Shown: piece by piece, positions 53,195 to 64,000 of the stretch
How positions within the stretch are numbered: the stretch's first letter is position 1
Layout of the letters: each line of letters begins with the position of its first letter
From: Vitellaria paradoxa
Taxonomy: Eukaryota > Streptophyta > Magnoliopsida > Ericales > Sapotaceae
Direction: 5' to 3'
Assembly (NCBI GenBank): GCA_019916065.1
Contig: CM034233.1
Coordinates: 4,343,501-4,407,500 of the forward strand
Length of the DNA: 64,000 nt
The notes under the pieces: generated by a model
The model's input: the letters and a program-made list of their open reading frames with translations, nothing else
Told to the model about the DNA's origin: nothing
Databases searched by the model: none
Made by a program: the position numbers and the translations under genes

Positions 53195-55868
53195 TCGATT
53201 CTGACGCTAGCTGACAAATTGGCGAAAATGTATTTTCACATGTGAATTACATTCAAACAGCAAGTTATTTTATAGAATTAACCTTAAAAAGTACAAGAAA
53301 CAACCAAATACGGATACAAAATTGAAACCCTAAGGAATATATACAAACAAAAATACGTATATATAGAATCGTTTAATTTTTTTATTGTTATTACTTTTTT
53401 TTTCGAGTAGTAAAGATCTCATGAACAAATACAGGCGATCGCACACCGGCTGGGGGCCACCAAAACGGGACCGTATTGCATGAACCCCGACGATTTAGTG
53501 GGAGAATTCTTATTGCTTTTTGTGTGAAATAGCTATTTTGTCCCTGAACATATGATGAGCGTCGTGCTGTGTGCGGTCAATTTGGGGAAATGTGAGGGTG
53601 TTTTGGTGAATGATGGTTTGGATAATTTGATGCGGAAAAGCACGTTCCCGGCAATACTTGCCTTTTATGGGTGGAAAAACGCCTGCTTTCCGACGAGATC
53701 AATCTTCACCGCCGAGTTGAGCGGATGGGTTGTAAGGACACGAGTCGGGTTGGAGTTATTTTTCAAATTTAGATTCCTCCCGAATTTAAATTTTAAAATT
53801 TTATCTGTTGAAAATAAATAGAGGCATTGAATGTCGATATCTCATGTAGTCTAATGTCGTTCTTGGAATCAATTCATCTCATTCGTGCACAATACCGTTT
53901 CTTTTCTTCTTTTTTTTTATTATTATAATGGTTAATTTAATTATCTTTTAAATTAATAAATTTTACATAAAATTTAATTATATTATAAAATATATTAATT
54001 TGGATTAAGATACATGAAAGCTTTTTAAGTTTATTGTTTAAAATTCATAAATACAAACAGAAATATATTTAAAATTATATTTAAGTTATTGCACCTTCAA
54101 TTTAACGAATTTAAAAATCATTCACAATCTTATGTTAAATTATCATTATAATTTATTTAAAATTTATAAATACAAATACAATTGAAATATATTTGAAAAT
54201 TTATGTTTTAAAATAAAAAAATTTTATATTTAAATTATTACATAATCAATTCAATAAATTTAAAAATTATTGACAATCTTATATTAGTCTAAACTAATAT
54301 CTCTTATAATTTAATTAAATTTCATGTAAATTTTATTAATTTAAAAGATAGATAAATTGATCACTATAAATCAAGAAAAAAGGAGTATTATCCAAATTGA
54401 TTCTAATAATAGTGTTGAGCTCTATGAAACATCTCAAAATTCAAACACTCTATTTTTAATAAATTGAATTTAAATTCAGGAATTTGAATTTAAAAATTAA
54501 CTTTAGATTATCTTATCCCTTCGGACACCTTATTCTAAGAGAGACAACAGTCCCCATATTATTTATGTTAATTAATTACTTAAAATTTATTTTCTATTTA
54601 TATCTTTTATTTTGAATAAACAAATATATATTTTTTTTAAAAAGTTTACGCAATTCCTCGCACAATTATACTTATTTTTACACATAATAATTGTAATATT
54701 ACCTGTTTCTTGATTGACTTGATTGATTATTTTTTCTCTCTCATGCAGTTTTAATATTTATACTATACTGTACAAATTAATTTAATTATTTTTAACAAAT
54801 TATTGTTAGTCTGGAAATATTTGGTCTTAATATATTCTAATTACACTTATTAAATTTTTATTAAAAATTTTAATAAATAATTAGTTTCTCAAATAGTAAA
54901 TAAAGTAGTAACTTGTCTCCATTTATTTAAATATAATTTTTTTTTGGTAAAAACAGTATTACTCAATTTAAAAAAAAAATATTTATGTAACAATAATCAT
55001 CTTTATTTATTATTGTAAAACTTTACACAAAAAGATTTCCGCCAATAGCCGGGCCCTACATTGTGGGTCCGTCGAGATTAACGGACAATCGCCATTGTGC
55101 GTGGAGCGTAGCTGTGTAGGTAAACGGTCAATTTGACTGAACAAATGGGGTATTTAGAGGTATAATTTTTAATAATTTTTTTATTTCTTGTCAAAATTAT
55201 TAATTATAATTTTTAGTATATTTAGTGAAATAAGTAATAGTTTTTAGTAATTTTTTATAACTTTTAAATATTTGGTAATTTACTTATAGTTATATATTAT
55301 TGTTGTATATTGCTCGCGCTTTACATGTTAATTTATTTTCATTAAATATAATTTATATATTGTTTTAAGCCTAAATTAAAAAAAAAAAACTAAATTTGGC
55401 CCCTTAACCAAAAATTCCCGCTCTATATGTGGTCCCGGATGTTTTTCTTTAACCAATATTTGATTTTTTTATATTTATATGCATGATATTTATATTTTTA
55501 AAAAATATAAACTAGAATTTTAATAATTCATTTAATGGGATGAAATAAAAAAATAAATAAAGATCTCTATCATATTTGTGAGTTTTATCAAGAGAAAAAC
55601 AAAATAAATAAATATAAAAGGTAAGAAAAAAAATCTCAAAATGTTGCTACTTTTATCCTCTCGAAATTAAAAAGAAATTAGGAAAAAATAAAAATTCGTT
55701 AATGAATCTTTTAGAATACAATATTTACCCCTTGAATAAATAATAAGAAAAAAGTTTTGAATATATGCTTGAAGGATATGAAAGTAAATAATAACATTAA
55801 CATATATGTATTTTCATTTATTTCCAACTTATAAATAAAAAGAAAAATGTTTATTTAGTTTTCGTCCC
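53195..55868. other. MINDY-3 promoter side and AT-rich intergenic sequence
   Basis: 53380-53770 is of more even base composition with an 89-codon open frame of no recognisable family. The rest is AT-rich. No gene is called. Confidence 0.5.
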
Positions 55869-55873
55869 TTAAC

Positions 55874-56259
55874 TGTTAGATTATTCTAATAATTTGTTTA
55901 TGTGGCCCATATAATTTTGAGCTGATTTAATAAGAGTGGCCCAATGTAATGGTTATTGGGGCATAAGTTGAGTTAAAAATTAGATGGGTTTTAAAATCCC
56001 TTCTCTCTCCCTTTGAAAGTAACAAGAGCAGTTACAAATTCTGCAATTTTTGTTTTGAATACGTTTATCTTGACCATCAAAGAAAACAGAAGGGAAGAAG
56101 GAAGAGAGGGAAGAAATACTATAAGAAAATCAAAGGCATGGATCAAGGTAAATTCTTGATATCTTTCAAGATTATAAATAAAACTTTAATGGATGAATCA
56201 AAATAGTGTTGCAAGATCCATACTTGAAAGTTAAATTAAATATAATCGTAAATTTAACA
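55874..56259 (+). repeat. copia-2 5' LTR
   Basis: TGTTAGATTATTC... to ...AAATTTAACA, 386 bp. Preceded by TTAAC. Confidence 0.95.
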
Positions 56260-56261
56260 AT

Positions 56262-56273
56262 TGGTATCAGAGC
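56262..56273 (+). other. copia-2 primer-binding site
   Basis: TGGTATCAGAGC, two bases after the LTR, is complementary to the 3' end of plant initiator-Met tRNA, the usual copia primer. Confidence 0.9.
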
Positions 56274-57433
56274 ATGGTTTCCACACTGTTGATATCTCCA
56301 TGAAAAGATTATTAGGAATTATTATATCTCCACGAATGCATGCGTAAAATTCTGGATGATATATATATATATATATATGAATTGATATATATCCTTAATT
56401 CTGTTTCTGTGAAACTTGTGATGCCGCATGGTGGGAAATATTCCAATCAAATTCCAGAATGGCCGTGTGTCAATGAATGTTGACCCAAACTTCCTTGGCA
56501 GTTTCTTAATTCTGTGAACGTAATAATGCAAGTTGTGATATATGATTTGATATGTATATATATATATATATATGCAATTTGTGAATGGCGGATAAAATAA
56601 TAATAATAATAATAATATTGGGGTTTTGATTCCCTCAATTATGTGAATGGATCAATCTCATATACTGCCGTGTGATGCCATGATGCATGCCGTGGAATGA
56701 TGATTGAAATTGTGGTGCATGATTGCCTTTTGTCTACACATGGGTAATGCCTTTGTATTAATGGGTGATACATGATTGCCGAACCATTCTTGAAATGCCG
56801 TGTGATGATGTATATGTATATGCATGCCGTTTGATTTCCATAATTCAAGAATGGTTTTGAATTGAGACTGGTTTTGAATTGGAAATTGGAAAACCCACGT
56901 AAAGTTTTGTACGGTATGATTAATTATTATGAAATTTTATTATTGCTATTATTATCCCAATTACAATTTGTTTAAAATATTAGAGATAATAAAATGTCTA
57001 AAGCATGAAGGCTTGTTAGTCACCAAAGTGGCCTAGCTAAAAGATTAATTAGACATTTTTATTCATGCACATTTCAATTGTTCATGTTTATGTGGTGCTA
57101 TTAAATGACATAAGACTTGGAATTGAACAATTGAGATCATTAGTTATATCGCTAGGAGGTCACCCAAAGGTGGACCATTGCTTATAATTAATGACATTAA
57201 AGAAACATATTGACATACTTAGTGAATATGATTGTATATCCAAAGATAACATGAATATTGACTTTAGTATGATTAATTGTTTGTTAAAAGATATTTATAT
57301 TAGCATCATTATTGGATTTAAAATTATGTATTCAAGTATCACCCAAAGGTGAACTTAAATATATATATTTAAAGTTTATTATTTGTTTGAATCCATTATG
57401 GTTACTCAAAGCATTAACGTGTGAACTTGTGTA
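56274..57433 (+). other. copia-2 leader
   Basis: About 1.16 kb without a long open frame, rich in short repeats (TA and AAT runs, several GTGATGCCG words). Three small hairpins of the type CACC-CAAA-GGTG occur at 57021-57030, 57161-57172 and 57340-57351. It presumably carries packaging signals. Confidence 0.6.
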
Positions 57434-60400
57434 ATGTTTGTAGCTTCTACAAATTTGTTCGGTTTGAGCAATGGATTGGTCAAGTTCAATGGGCTGAACT
57501 ATGCGGATTGGTCTGAGCAAATCCAGTTTCAGCTGGGTGTTATGGGCTTGGACATAGCGATAGTTTCAGATGAAAAGCCTGCAGCCATTACTGAGGACAG
57601 TACAGAAGATGAAAAGTCTTTTTACGAGGCTTGGGAAAGGTCTAACAGGCTGAGCTTGAGCTTGATGCGGATGACGATGGCAGACAATGTTAAGCCATCA
57701 ATGCCTAAAACGGACAATGCAAGGGAATTCATGAAGAAAATTAAAGAGTACTCACAATCGGACATAGCTGACAAGTCCATTGTGGGAAGCCTGATGAGTG
57801 AGCTAACGACCAAGAAGTTTGACTGGTCACAACCCATTCATGATCATGTGACAAGCATGGCAAATCTGGCAGCAAAGTTGAAATCGATGGGTATGGATGT
57901 GAGTGAGTCATTCCTAGTTCAGTTTATCATCAACTCGCTTCCTCCCGAATTTGGCCAATTCCAGGTGAACTACAACACCCTTAAGGAAAAATGGAATCTT
58001 CAAGAGATTAAGGCCATGTTGGTTCAGGAGGAAGGGAGGTTAAGGAAGATGAAGGAGCACTCTATCCATCTTACAATTCATAATGGAGCTAGTAACAGCA
58101 AGGCTAAACCGGGTAAGAAGGATAAGAAAAAAGGAAAGGCCCCAATGAAGGTCAGTCATGGCCAAATTCATAAGGAGCATAAATGTTTTTTCTGTAAGAA
58201 GACTGGGCACTTTAAAAAGGATTGCCCGAAAAGAAAGGCTTGGTTCGAAAAGAAAGGTATTTATTATGTTTCTGTTTGTTTCGAATCGAACCTTATTGAA
58301 GTTCCTAATAATACCTGGTGGTTAGATTCAGGTGCAACTACTCACGTATCTCATGTTACACAGGGATTCCTTTCGATCCAGCCCATAAACGGAACTGAAA
58401 AGTACTTGTTCATGGGGAACAGAATGAAGGCACGAATAGAAGGAATTGGGACATATAGATTGATCTTGGAAACTGGATGTCATTTGGATCTTGAAAAGTG
58501 TCTCTATGTACCTAATTGTGCTAGAAATTTAGTTTCTGTAGGAAAGTTGGATGATGTTAATTTTCATTTTAAGATTGGAAATGGTACATTTTCTTTATTT
58601 AGACATAAGTACTATTATGGTTCTGGTGTTTTAATGGATGGTTTTTATCGTTTCAACCTTGATGTTGATTATGCTGAATCCTTATTTCATGTTGAACATA
58701 GTGTAGGAAGTAAACGTAGTGCATATAATGAAAATTCTGCTTACTTGTGGCATCAAAGATTAGGACATATATCCAAGGAAAGAATGTTGAGGTTGGTGAA
58801 AAATGAGATCCTTCCGCAATTAGATTTTACTGACATGGATATATGTTTGGACTGTATTAAAGGTAAACAGACTAAACGCATAGTAAAGAAAGCAGCCACA
58901 AGAAGTACACAGCTCCTTGAGTTAATACACACCGATATATGTGGCCCTTTTGATGCTCTATCTTGGGGTGGAGAAAAATATTTCATTACCTTTATAGATG
59001 ATTTCTCACGTTATGGATACATATATCTACTGCATGAAAAATCTCAGTCTGTGGACATCCTTGAGGTGTTCATAAATGAGGTAGAAAGGCAGTTAGATAG
59101 AAAAGTAAAGATTGTGAGATCAGATAGAGGTGGTGAGTATTATGGAAAATTTAATGAGAATGGACAACGTCCGGGTCCATTTGCAAAGTTTCTTGAAAGT
59201 CGAGGCATATGTGCACAATACACAATGCCTGATACACCACAACAAAATGGTGTAGCTGAAAGGCGAAATCGTACTCTTATGGACATGGTTAGGAGTATGT
59301 TAAGTTATAGCACTGTACCTTTATCCTTATGGATGCATGCATTAAAGACCGCTGCATATTTACTTAACAGGGTTCCTAGTAAGGCAGTTCCCAAAACTCC
59401 TTATGAATTGTGGACAGGTAGAAAACCTAGCTTAAGGCACCTTCACGTTTGGGGTTGCCCGGCAGAAGTAAGGGTATATAATCCACATGAAAAGAAGCTT
59501 GATGCAAGAACCATTAGTGGTTACTTCATCGGCTATCCCGAAAAGTCAAAGGGGTACAGATTTTACTGTCCTAACCATAGTACGAGAATAGTTGAGATTG
59601 GTAATGCACGTTTCATTGAGAATGGCCGGTTCAGTGGGAGTGGGCAACCACGAAATGTGGATATGCGAGAGATTCAAGTAGAAACTACTACACCTAGTGT
59701 TTCTCCTCAGGTTGTTGTCCCTCTTGTTGTGACACGGTCAAACAACATGCCGGAACAACAAATTAATATTCCAAACCCACAAGATGAACATGTAGATGAT
59801 GAGCTAGTTAATGATGTGCAAGTCATGAATGAGCAAGTAGTAGATGAAACACAAGAAATAGCATTACGAAGGTCTGTAAGGCAGAAAAAACCAGCTATTT
59901 CAGATGATTATGTGGTCTACTCACTTGAACATGAATGCGACTTGAGCGTTGATGAGGATCCAGTCTCATTCAAACAAGCCATGAAATGTAACAATTCCAA
60001 AAGCTGGTTCAATGCTATGAAAGAAGAGCTAAAATCAATGGATGACAATAAAGTTTGGGAACTAGTTGAGTTGCCTAAAGGTTCAAAACGAGTCGGTTGT
60101 AAATGGGTCTTTAAGACTAAACGAGACTCGAAAGGGAACATTGAAAGATATAAGGCCAGACTTGTCGCCAAAGGTTACACTCAAAAGGATGGCATTGATT
60201 TTAAAGAAACCTTCTCTCCAGTTTCAAAGAAGGATTCTTTGAGGATTGTTATGGCTTTGGTAGCTCATTGTGATTTGGAGCTTCACCAAATGGATGTAAA
60301 GACCGCCTTTCTAAATGGTGACTTAGAAGAAGATATTTATATGGACCAACCAGAAGGGTTCTCGACTACAGGAAAAGAAAACTTGGTGTGTAAGTTAAAG

Positions 60401-61537
60401 AAGTCAATATATGGATTGAAACAAGCTTCTCGACAGTGGTACCTAAAGTTCAATAACACCATTGTGTCATATGGTTTTGTAGAGAATACCGTTGATCGGT
60501 GTATCTACATGAAGGTCAGTGGTAGCAAGTTCATTATTTTAGTCTTATATGTTGACGATATCCTTCTTGCTGCTAATGATGTTGGCTTGTTACATGAGGT
60601 AAAGAAATTTCTCTCTAAGAACTTCGAAATGAAAGATATGGGTGAGGCATCCTATGTGATAGGAATAGAAATATTCCGTGATAGATCACAAGGACTGTTA
60701 GGATTGTCTCAGAAAGGCTATATTAATAAAGTGTTAGAGAGATTCAGAATGGAAAAATGCTCCGCAGGCATAGTTCCAATTCAAAAAGGGGATAAATTTA
60801 GTGAAATGCAATGTCCTAAGAATGATTTGGAACGAAAGGCAATGGAATCTATTCCCTACGCATCAGTGGTTGGGAGCTTGATTTATGCTCAGACATGCAC
60901 TCGGCCAGATATCAGCTTTGCTGTTGGAATGTTAAGCCGATATCAAAGTAATCCTGGAATGGACCACTGGAAAGCTGCAAAGAAAGTCCTAAGGTACTTA
61001 CAAGGCACCAAGGATTACATGCTCACATACAGAAGATCACATCACCTCGAAATAGTTGGCTACTCGGATTCAGACTATGCTGGATGTATGGACTCGAGGA
61101 AATCTACATTTGGCTATATGTTTTTATTAGCTGAAGGAGCAGTTTCATGGAAGAGTGGAAAACAGCCTGTCATTGCTACTTCCACTATGGAGGCCGAATT
61201 TGTGGCATGCTTTGAGGCCACTATTCATGCATCGTGGTTGCGGAACTTTATCTTAGGGCTTAGAATTGTTGACAGTATAGCTAGGCCGTTAAGAATTTAC
61301 TGTGATAATTCTGCAGCCGTCTTCTTCTCTAAGAATGATAGGTACTCAAAGGGTGCAAAACACATAGATTTAAAGTACTTGTCTGTTAAAGAAGAAGTGC
61401 AGAAGCAAAAAGTGTCATTTGAGCATATTGGTACTGATTTGATGATAGCGGATCCGTTGACTAAAGGATTACCACCCAAAACATTTACTGGTCATGTTGA
61501 ACGGATGGGTATTATGAATAAGTCCTTGTTAGCATAA
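57434..61537 (+). CDS. copia-2 Gag-Pol polyprotein
   Basis: 1367 residues without interruption. Gag (1 to about 245) opens with the [15 protein letters not shown] block. Zinc knuckle CX2CX4HX4C at 251-264. Protease DSGA at 298-301. GAG-pre-integrase [10 protein letters not shown], then integrase with Asp501 (HTDICGP), Asp564 (RSDRGGEY) and Glu609 ([10 protein letters not shown]). Reverse transcriptase with Asp954 ([19 protein letters not shown]) and YVDD at 1039-1042. RNase H with Asp1212 (YSDSDYAG) and Glu1253 (STMEAEF). All expected catalytic residues are present. Gag and Pol share one frame, as in most plant copia elements. Start: first Met in the frame that precedes the Gag block. Confidence 0.95.
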   Translation: MFVASTNLFGLSNGLVKFNGLNYADWSEQIQFQLGVMGLDIAIVSDEKPAAITEDSTEDEKSFYEAWERSNRLSLSLMRMTMADNVKPSMPKTDNAREFMKKIKEYSQSDIADKSIVGSLMSELTTKKFDWSQPIHDHVTSMANLAAKLKSMGMDVSESFLVQFIINSLPPEFGQFQVNYNTLKEKWNLQEIKAMLVQEEGRLRKMKEHSIHLTIHNGASNSKAKPGKKDKKKGKAPMKVSHGQIHKEHKCFFCKKTGHFKKDCPKRKAWFEKKGIYYVSVCFESNLIEVPNNTWWLDSGATTHVSHVTQGFLSIQPINGTEKYLFMGNRMKARIEGIGTYRLILETGCHLDLEKCLYVPNCARNLVSVGKLDDVNFHFKIGNGTFSLFRHKYYYGSGVLMDGFYRFNLDVDYAESLFHVEHSVGSKRSAYNENSAYLWHQRLGHISKERMLRLVKNEILPQLDFTDMDICLDCIKGKQTKRIVKKAATRSTQLLELIHTDICGPFDALSWGGEKYFITFIDDFSRYGYIYLLHEKSQSVDILEVFINEVERQLDRKVKIVRSDRGGEYYGKFNENGQRPGPFAKFLESRGICAQYTMPDTPQQNGVAERRNRTLMDMVRSMLSYSTVPLSLWMHALKTAAYLLNRVPSKAVPKTPYELWTGRKPSLRHLHVWGCPAEVRVYNPHEKKLDARTISGYFIGYPEKSKGYRFYCPNHSTRIVEIGNARFIENGRFSGSGQPRNVDMREIQVETTTPSVSPQVVVPLVVTRSNNMPEQQINIPNPQDEHVDDELVNDVQVMNEQVVDETQEIALRRSVRQKKPAISDDYVVYSLEHECDLSVDEDPVSFKQAMKCNNSKSWFNAMKEELKSMDDNKVWELVELPKGSKRVGCKWVFKTKRDSKGNIERYKARLVAKGYTQKDGIDFKETFSPVSKKDSLRIVMALVAHCDLELHQMDVKTAFLNGDLEEDIYMDQPEGFSTTGKENLVCKLKKSIYGLKQASRQWYLKFNNTIVSYGFVENTVDRCIYMKVSGSKFIILVLYVDDILLAANDVGLLHEVKKFLSKNFEMKDMGEASYVIGIEIFRDRSQGLLGLSQKGYINKVLERFRMEKCSAGIVPIQKGDKFSEMQCPKNDLERKAMESIPYASVVGSLIYAQTCTRPDISFAVGMLSRYQSNPGMDHWKAAKKVLRYLQGTKDYMLTYRRSHHLEIVGYSDSDYAGCMDSRKSTFGYMFLLAEGAVSWKSGKQPVIATSTMEAEFVACFEATIHASWLRNFILGLRIVDSIARPLRIYCDNSAAVFFSKNDRYSKGAKHIDLKYLSVKEEVQKQKVSFEHIGTDLMIADPLTKGLPPKTFTGHVERMGIMNKSLLA

Positions 61538-61912
61538 AGGTAAAAAGTATATATATATATATAGTTGTCTTGCCCGTATCATTGTGACATTGTGAATTCA
61601 ATTAAAGTTATGTTTCTGCTTATTTAATTGTTATCCACATTATGTTGTATACATGTATTGTTTTAGTGTGATAACGGATTATATTTTTAAAAGATAATAA
61701 AGTTAAGGATTACAGTATTCCTTGATTAAAATTGTTCTGAATTGATTTGGTTATGTGATACATAGAAGGAATCATGTCGTTAAATGACCTGTGACCGCCA
61801 TGATCCAGTCTTTTAATTCAGTTAAGGATGATGACTTAAAGGTTCAATGTAAATTGCGCATTTATGGTTTGTTGTTGAATCACCAAGTCATGACATGGGC
61901 CAAGTGGGAGAT

Positions 61913-62298
61913 TGTTAGATTATTCTAATAATTTGTTTATGTGGCCCATGTAATTTTGGGCTGATTTAATAAGAGTGGCCCAATGTGATGGTTATTGGGC
62001 CATAAGTTGAGTTAAAAATTAGATAGGTTTTAAAATCCCTTCTCTCTCCCTTTGAAAGTAACAAGAGCAGTTACAAATTCTGTAATTTTTGTTTTGAATA
62101 CGTTTATCTTGACCATCAAAGAAAACAGAAGGGAAGAAGGAAGAGAGGGAAGAAACACTATAAGAAAATCAAAGGCATGGATCAAGGTAAATTCTTGATA
62201 TCTTTCAAGATTATAAATAAAACTTTAATGGATGAATCAAAATAGTGTTGCAAGATCCATACTTGAAAGTTAAATTAAATATAATCGTAAATTTAACA
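61913..62298 (+). repeat. copia-2 3' LTR
   Basis: Preceded by the purine tract AAGTGGGAGAT, followed by TTAAC. 386 bp, same ends as the 5' LTR. Confidence 0.95.
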
Positions 62299-62303
62299 TT
62301 AAC

Positions 62304-64000
62304 TCCCAAACATATGAAAAAAAATAAAAATTATTATTATTTTTCTTATTTCCTTTAATCTTTTTATTAATATTTTATCTTATCCACCGAACTCTCTAAT
62401 GAAATATAGAAGTATGACACGTAAGTGCAATGGCGGGCCAAGGTAATTACCGGGGCCCACGGGGCCCAACGCTTTTAAAGCCGTTAATATACCTTTATTG
62501 TTTTGAATATTTATGTTAATACTCGTAATATTACTCTCCAGATTTTGAAAAATACAACTTTACCCTCTCGCACTGCAATGAAAGCAGGGACAGTTGTTTT
62601 ATTTTTATTTTTCTTAAAAAAATCCATTTCACTTATAACATAGGACTTGTTGATTTACAAAGGGTCAGTCTGGCGTACTAACAAACTCTAAAAATCTTTA
62701 TAAATCTCTTTACCTTTAATTTTTTCGTCATCACTAATTTTAAAAAATTTTAATATTTTGCTAAAAACAAATCTGAAAGTAGGTTAATTGAATGTGTAAA
62801 TTTTTTATACAATCATATTCTTCGTGTCCAAATCTTTCAAACGAGTACCATTATCGCTATTTTTTGTGAATTTTTTTGAATCCGTGAGAATGGATTTAGA
62901 AAACCGTTCCCACGATTTGCTACTTAAAAAAAATGACGTCAAAATTAATTAAAAATTACATTTTATCTCAATTTATCTAGTTTTTTCTTATTCCAAACGA
63001 GGCCAAAGCATGACAAACACAATTCGGTCCCGGTATGAACAAATTTGCGCGTGCCTGCCTTGTGTTTGACAACTTTTTATGTGCTTTTCACAGTTTTTTT
63101 AGAATTTTTGAGTTTAGCAAGGTTTTATTACTGAGCAGAAAATAAACAAAATTTAATACTTTGTCAACTACTTAAATATCAAAAGATGGAATTTTTATAC
63201 TAAAAGTTAAACATCCAAACGATACTTATATATCTTTATGTTTAAATACAGCATGGACTAGAACAAAGTTAGGGAGTTTTAAGAGTAGTCATGGCCTCCC
63301 TAATTATGATATTTTACTTATATCTATATGTCATAAAAGATAAGTACTACATTAATAGTGACCTTCCTTTATAAATAAAAAGTCTCACCTCCATATTTTA
63401 GTAAATGAAGAGTCTAATCTTTACATTAAAAATTACTAGAGAATGAAAATTAATTTTTATTTTTTAATACAAATTTAAAAATGTACATCTCTCTCTCCAT
63501 CTCGAGATTTTTTTTTCCTATGCCATCAATCATTATCTTTTCACATTCTTTCTCTTTGTCATTTTCACTTTATAATTCCCCCTCTAACTCTCGACAAAAT
63601 GTCTCTCTCCAACAATCATAATGCTGAAAAACAATTTTTGATTTTATTTCTCTTTGGCAACCATAGTGCCGAGAGAAATTTTTTGATTCTGATGAAAGAA
63701 AATCTCCGATAAAAAGTTAACACTTTTTTTTTTGGCTTTTCACTTTTATGGTTTTAGTTGTTTTTCTTATTGAAAAAAGGCTTATCATCGCACAATCATC
63801 AAATATACCAAAAATTTTTTTACCCCTTAAAGTGAAATCCTAACTTCGTCCCTGGGCATGGATATTGTGATTGTTAATTACACGTGTTTTATTATTCTTT
63901 TGATATTTTCTTATATTTATTTAAATTATATGTCTTGTAAATTTTCAAATAATCATGATGAAAGAAATGTTTAACGTTTATAATTAATTTAAATGAAAAA
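62304..64000. other. Intergenic sequence right of copia-2
   Basis: AT-rich with one MITE at 62665-63003. No gene seen to the end of the window. Confidence 0.5.
62665..63003 (+). mobile_element. MITE of the GGTRGTGTTTGG family
   Basis: Shares CCGTGAGAATGGATTTAGAA, AAACCGTTCCCACGA and CGAGTACCATTATCGC with 33803-34202, in the same orientation. The right end is TTATTCCAAACGAGGCC; the left end is diverged. Confidence 0.55.

Larger units (their letters stand above)
55874..62298 (+). mobile_element. Young, intact Ty1/copia retrotransposon (copia-2)
   Basis: 6425 bp: 5' LTR 55874-56259, primer site 56262-56273, leader to 57433, one Gag-Pol frame 57434-61537, polypurine tract about 61902-61912, 3' LTR 61913-62298. 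It is flanked by a perfect 5-bp target duplication TTAAC (55869-55873, 62299-62303). The LTRs are both 386 bp and differ at 7 positions by my reading (98.2% identity). The order protease, integrase, reverse transcriptase, RNase H makes it copia. It may still be able to move. Confidence 0.96.

Noticed and set aside
53552..53821. 89-codon open frame on the + strand
   Set aside because: No recognisable domain, no conserved context, upstream of MINDY-3; probably chance.
56322..57433. Small open frames in the copia-2 leader
   Set aside because: Short, on the opposite strand, and made of microsatellite text.

Overview
This is plant nuclear DNA, most likely from a dicot. The evidence is multi-exon genes with short GT-AG introns, a plant-type histone H3.1, an AT-rich intergenic background, Ty1/copia elements, a LINE, tRNA-derived SINEs, Helitron-like ends and many short inverted-repeat elements (MITEs). 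I cannot name the species.

Four host genes are well supported. (1) A vacuolar-iron-transporter-like (VTL/nodulin-21 type) gene, intronless, + strand, 1285-1962. (2) A very long gene for translation initiation factor eIF5B on the - strand, start codon at 21460 and stop at 3967, 11 coding exons and 1390 residues by my splice reconstruction. (3) An intronless histone H3.1 gene, + strand, 41525-41935. (4) A MINDY-3/FAM188A-type deubiquitinase gene on the - strand, 53121 to 45149, 7 coding exons, 619 residues.

The eIF5B gene is stretched by transposons. Intron 6 (4.7 kb) holds a 5'-truncated, broken LINE with its own internal 153-bp tandem duplication and a MITE. Intron 8 (6.1 kb) holds a dead copia element in antisense orientation, into which a tRNA-derived SINE later inserted with a perfect 16-bp target duplication. 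Coding exons and splice sites nevertheless look intact; intron 5 uses a GC donor.

From about 21.9 to 41.2 kb there is a gene-poor, very AT-rich block. It contains Helitron-like elements with A/T target junctions, a long-armed foldback element, several MITE families (one copy with an expanded internal minisatellite), a 385-bp tandem duplication, and islands of gene-like sequence that may be captured or decayed genes. H3.1 sits at its right edge. The MINDY-3 gene follows, with an 81-bp triple repeat and SINE sequences in its introns.

At 55874-62298 lies a young, apparently intact Ty1/copia retrotransposon: 386-bp LTRs differing at 7 sites, TTAAC target duplication, initiator-Met-tRNA primer site, 1.2-kb leader, one uninterrupted 1367-residue Gag-Pol frame with all catalytic residues, and a polypurine tract. 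A shared regulatory feature of the eIF5B, H3.1 and MINDY-3 genes is a telo-box (AAACCCTAA) near the start codon. I found no obviously new biochemical system; the most unusual things are the nested insertions in eIF5B, the GC-AG intron, the expanded MITE and the unassigned gene-like islands.
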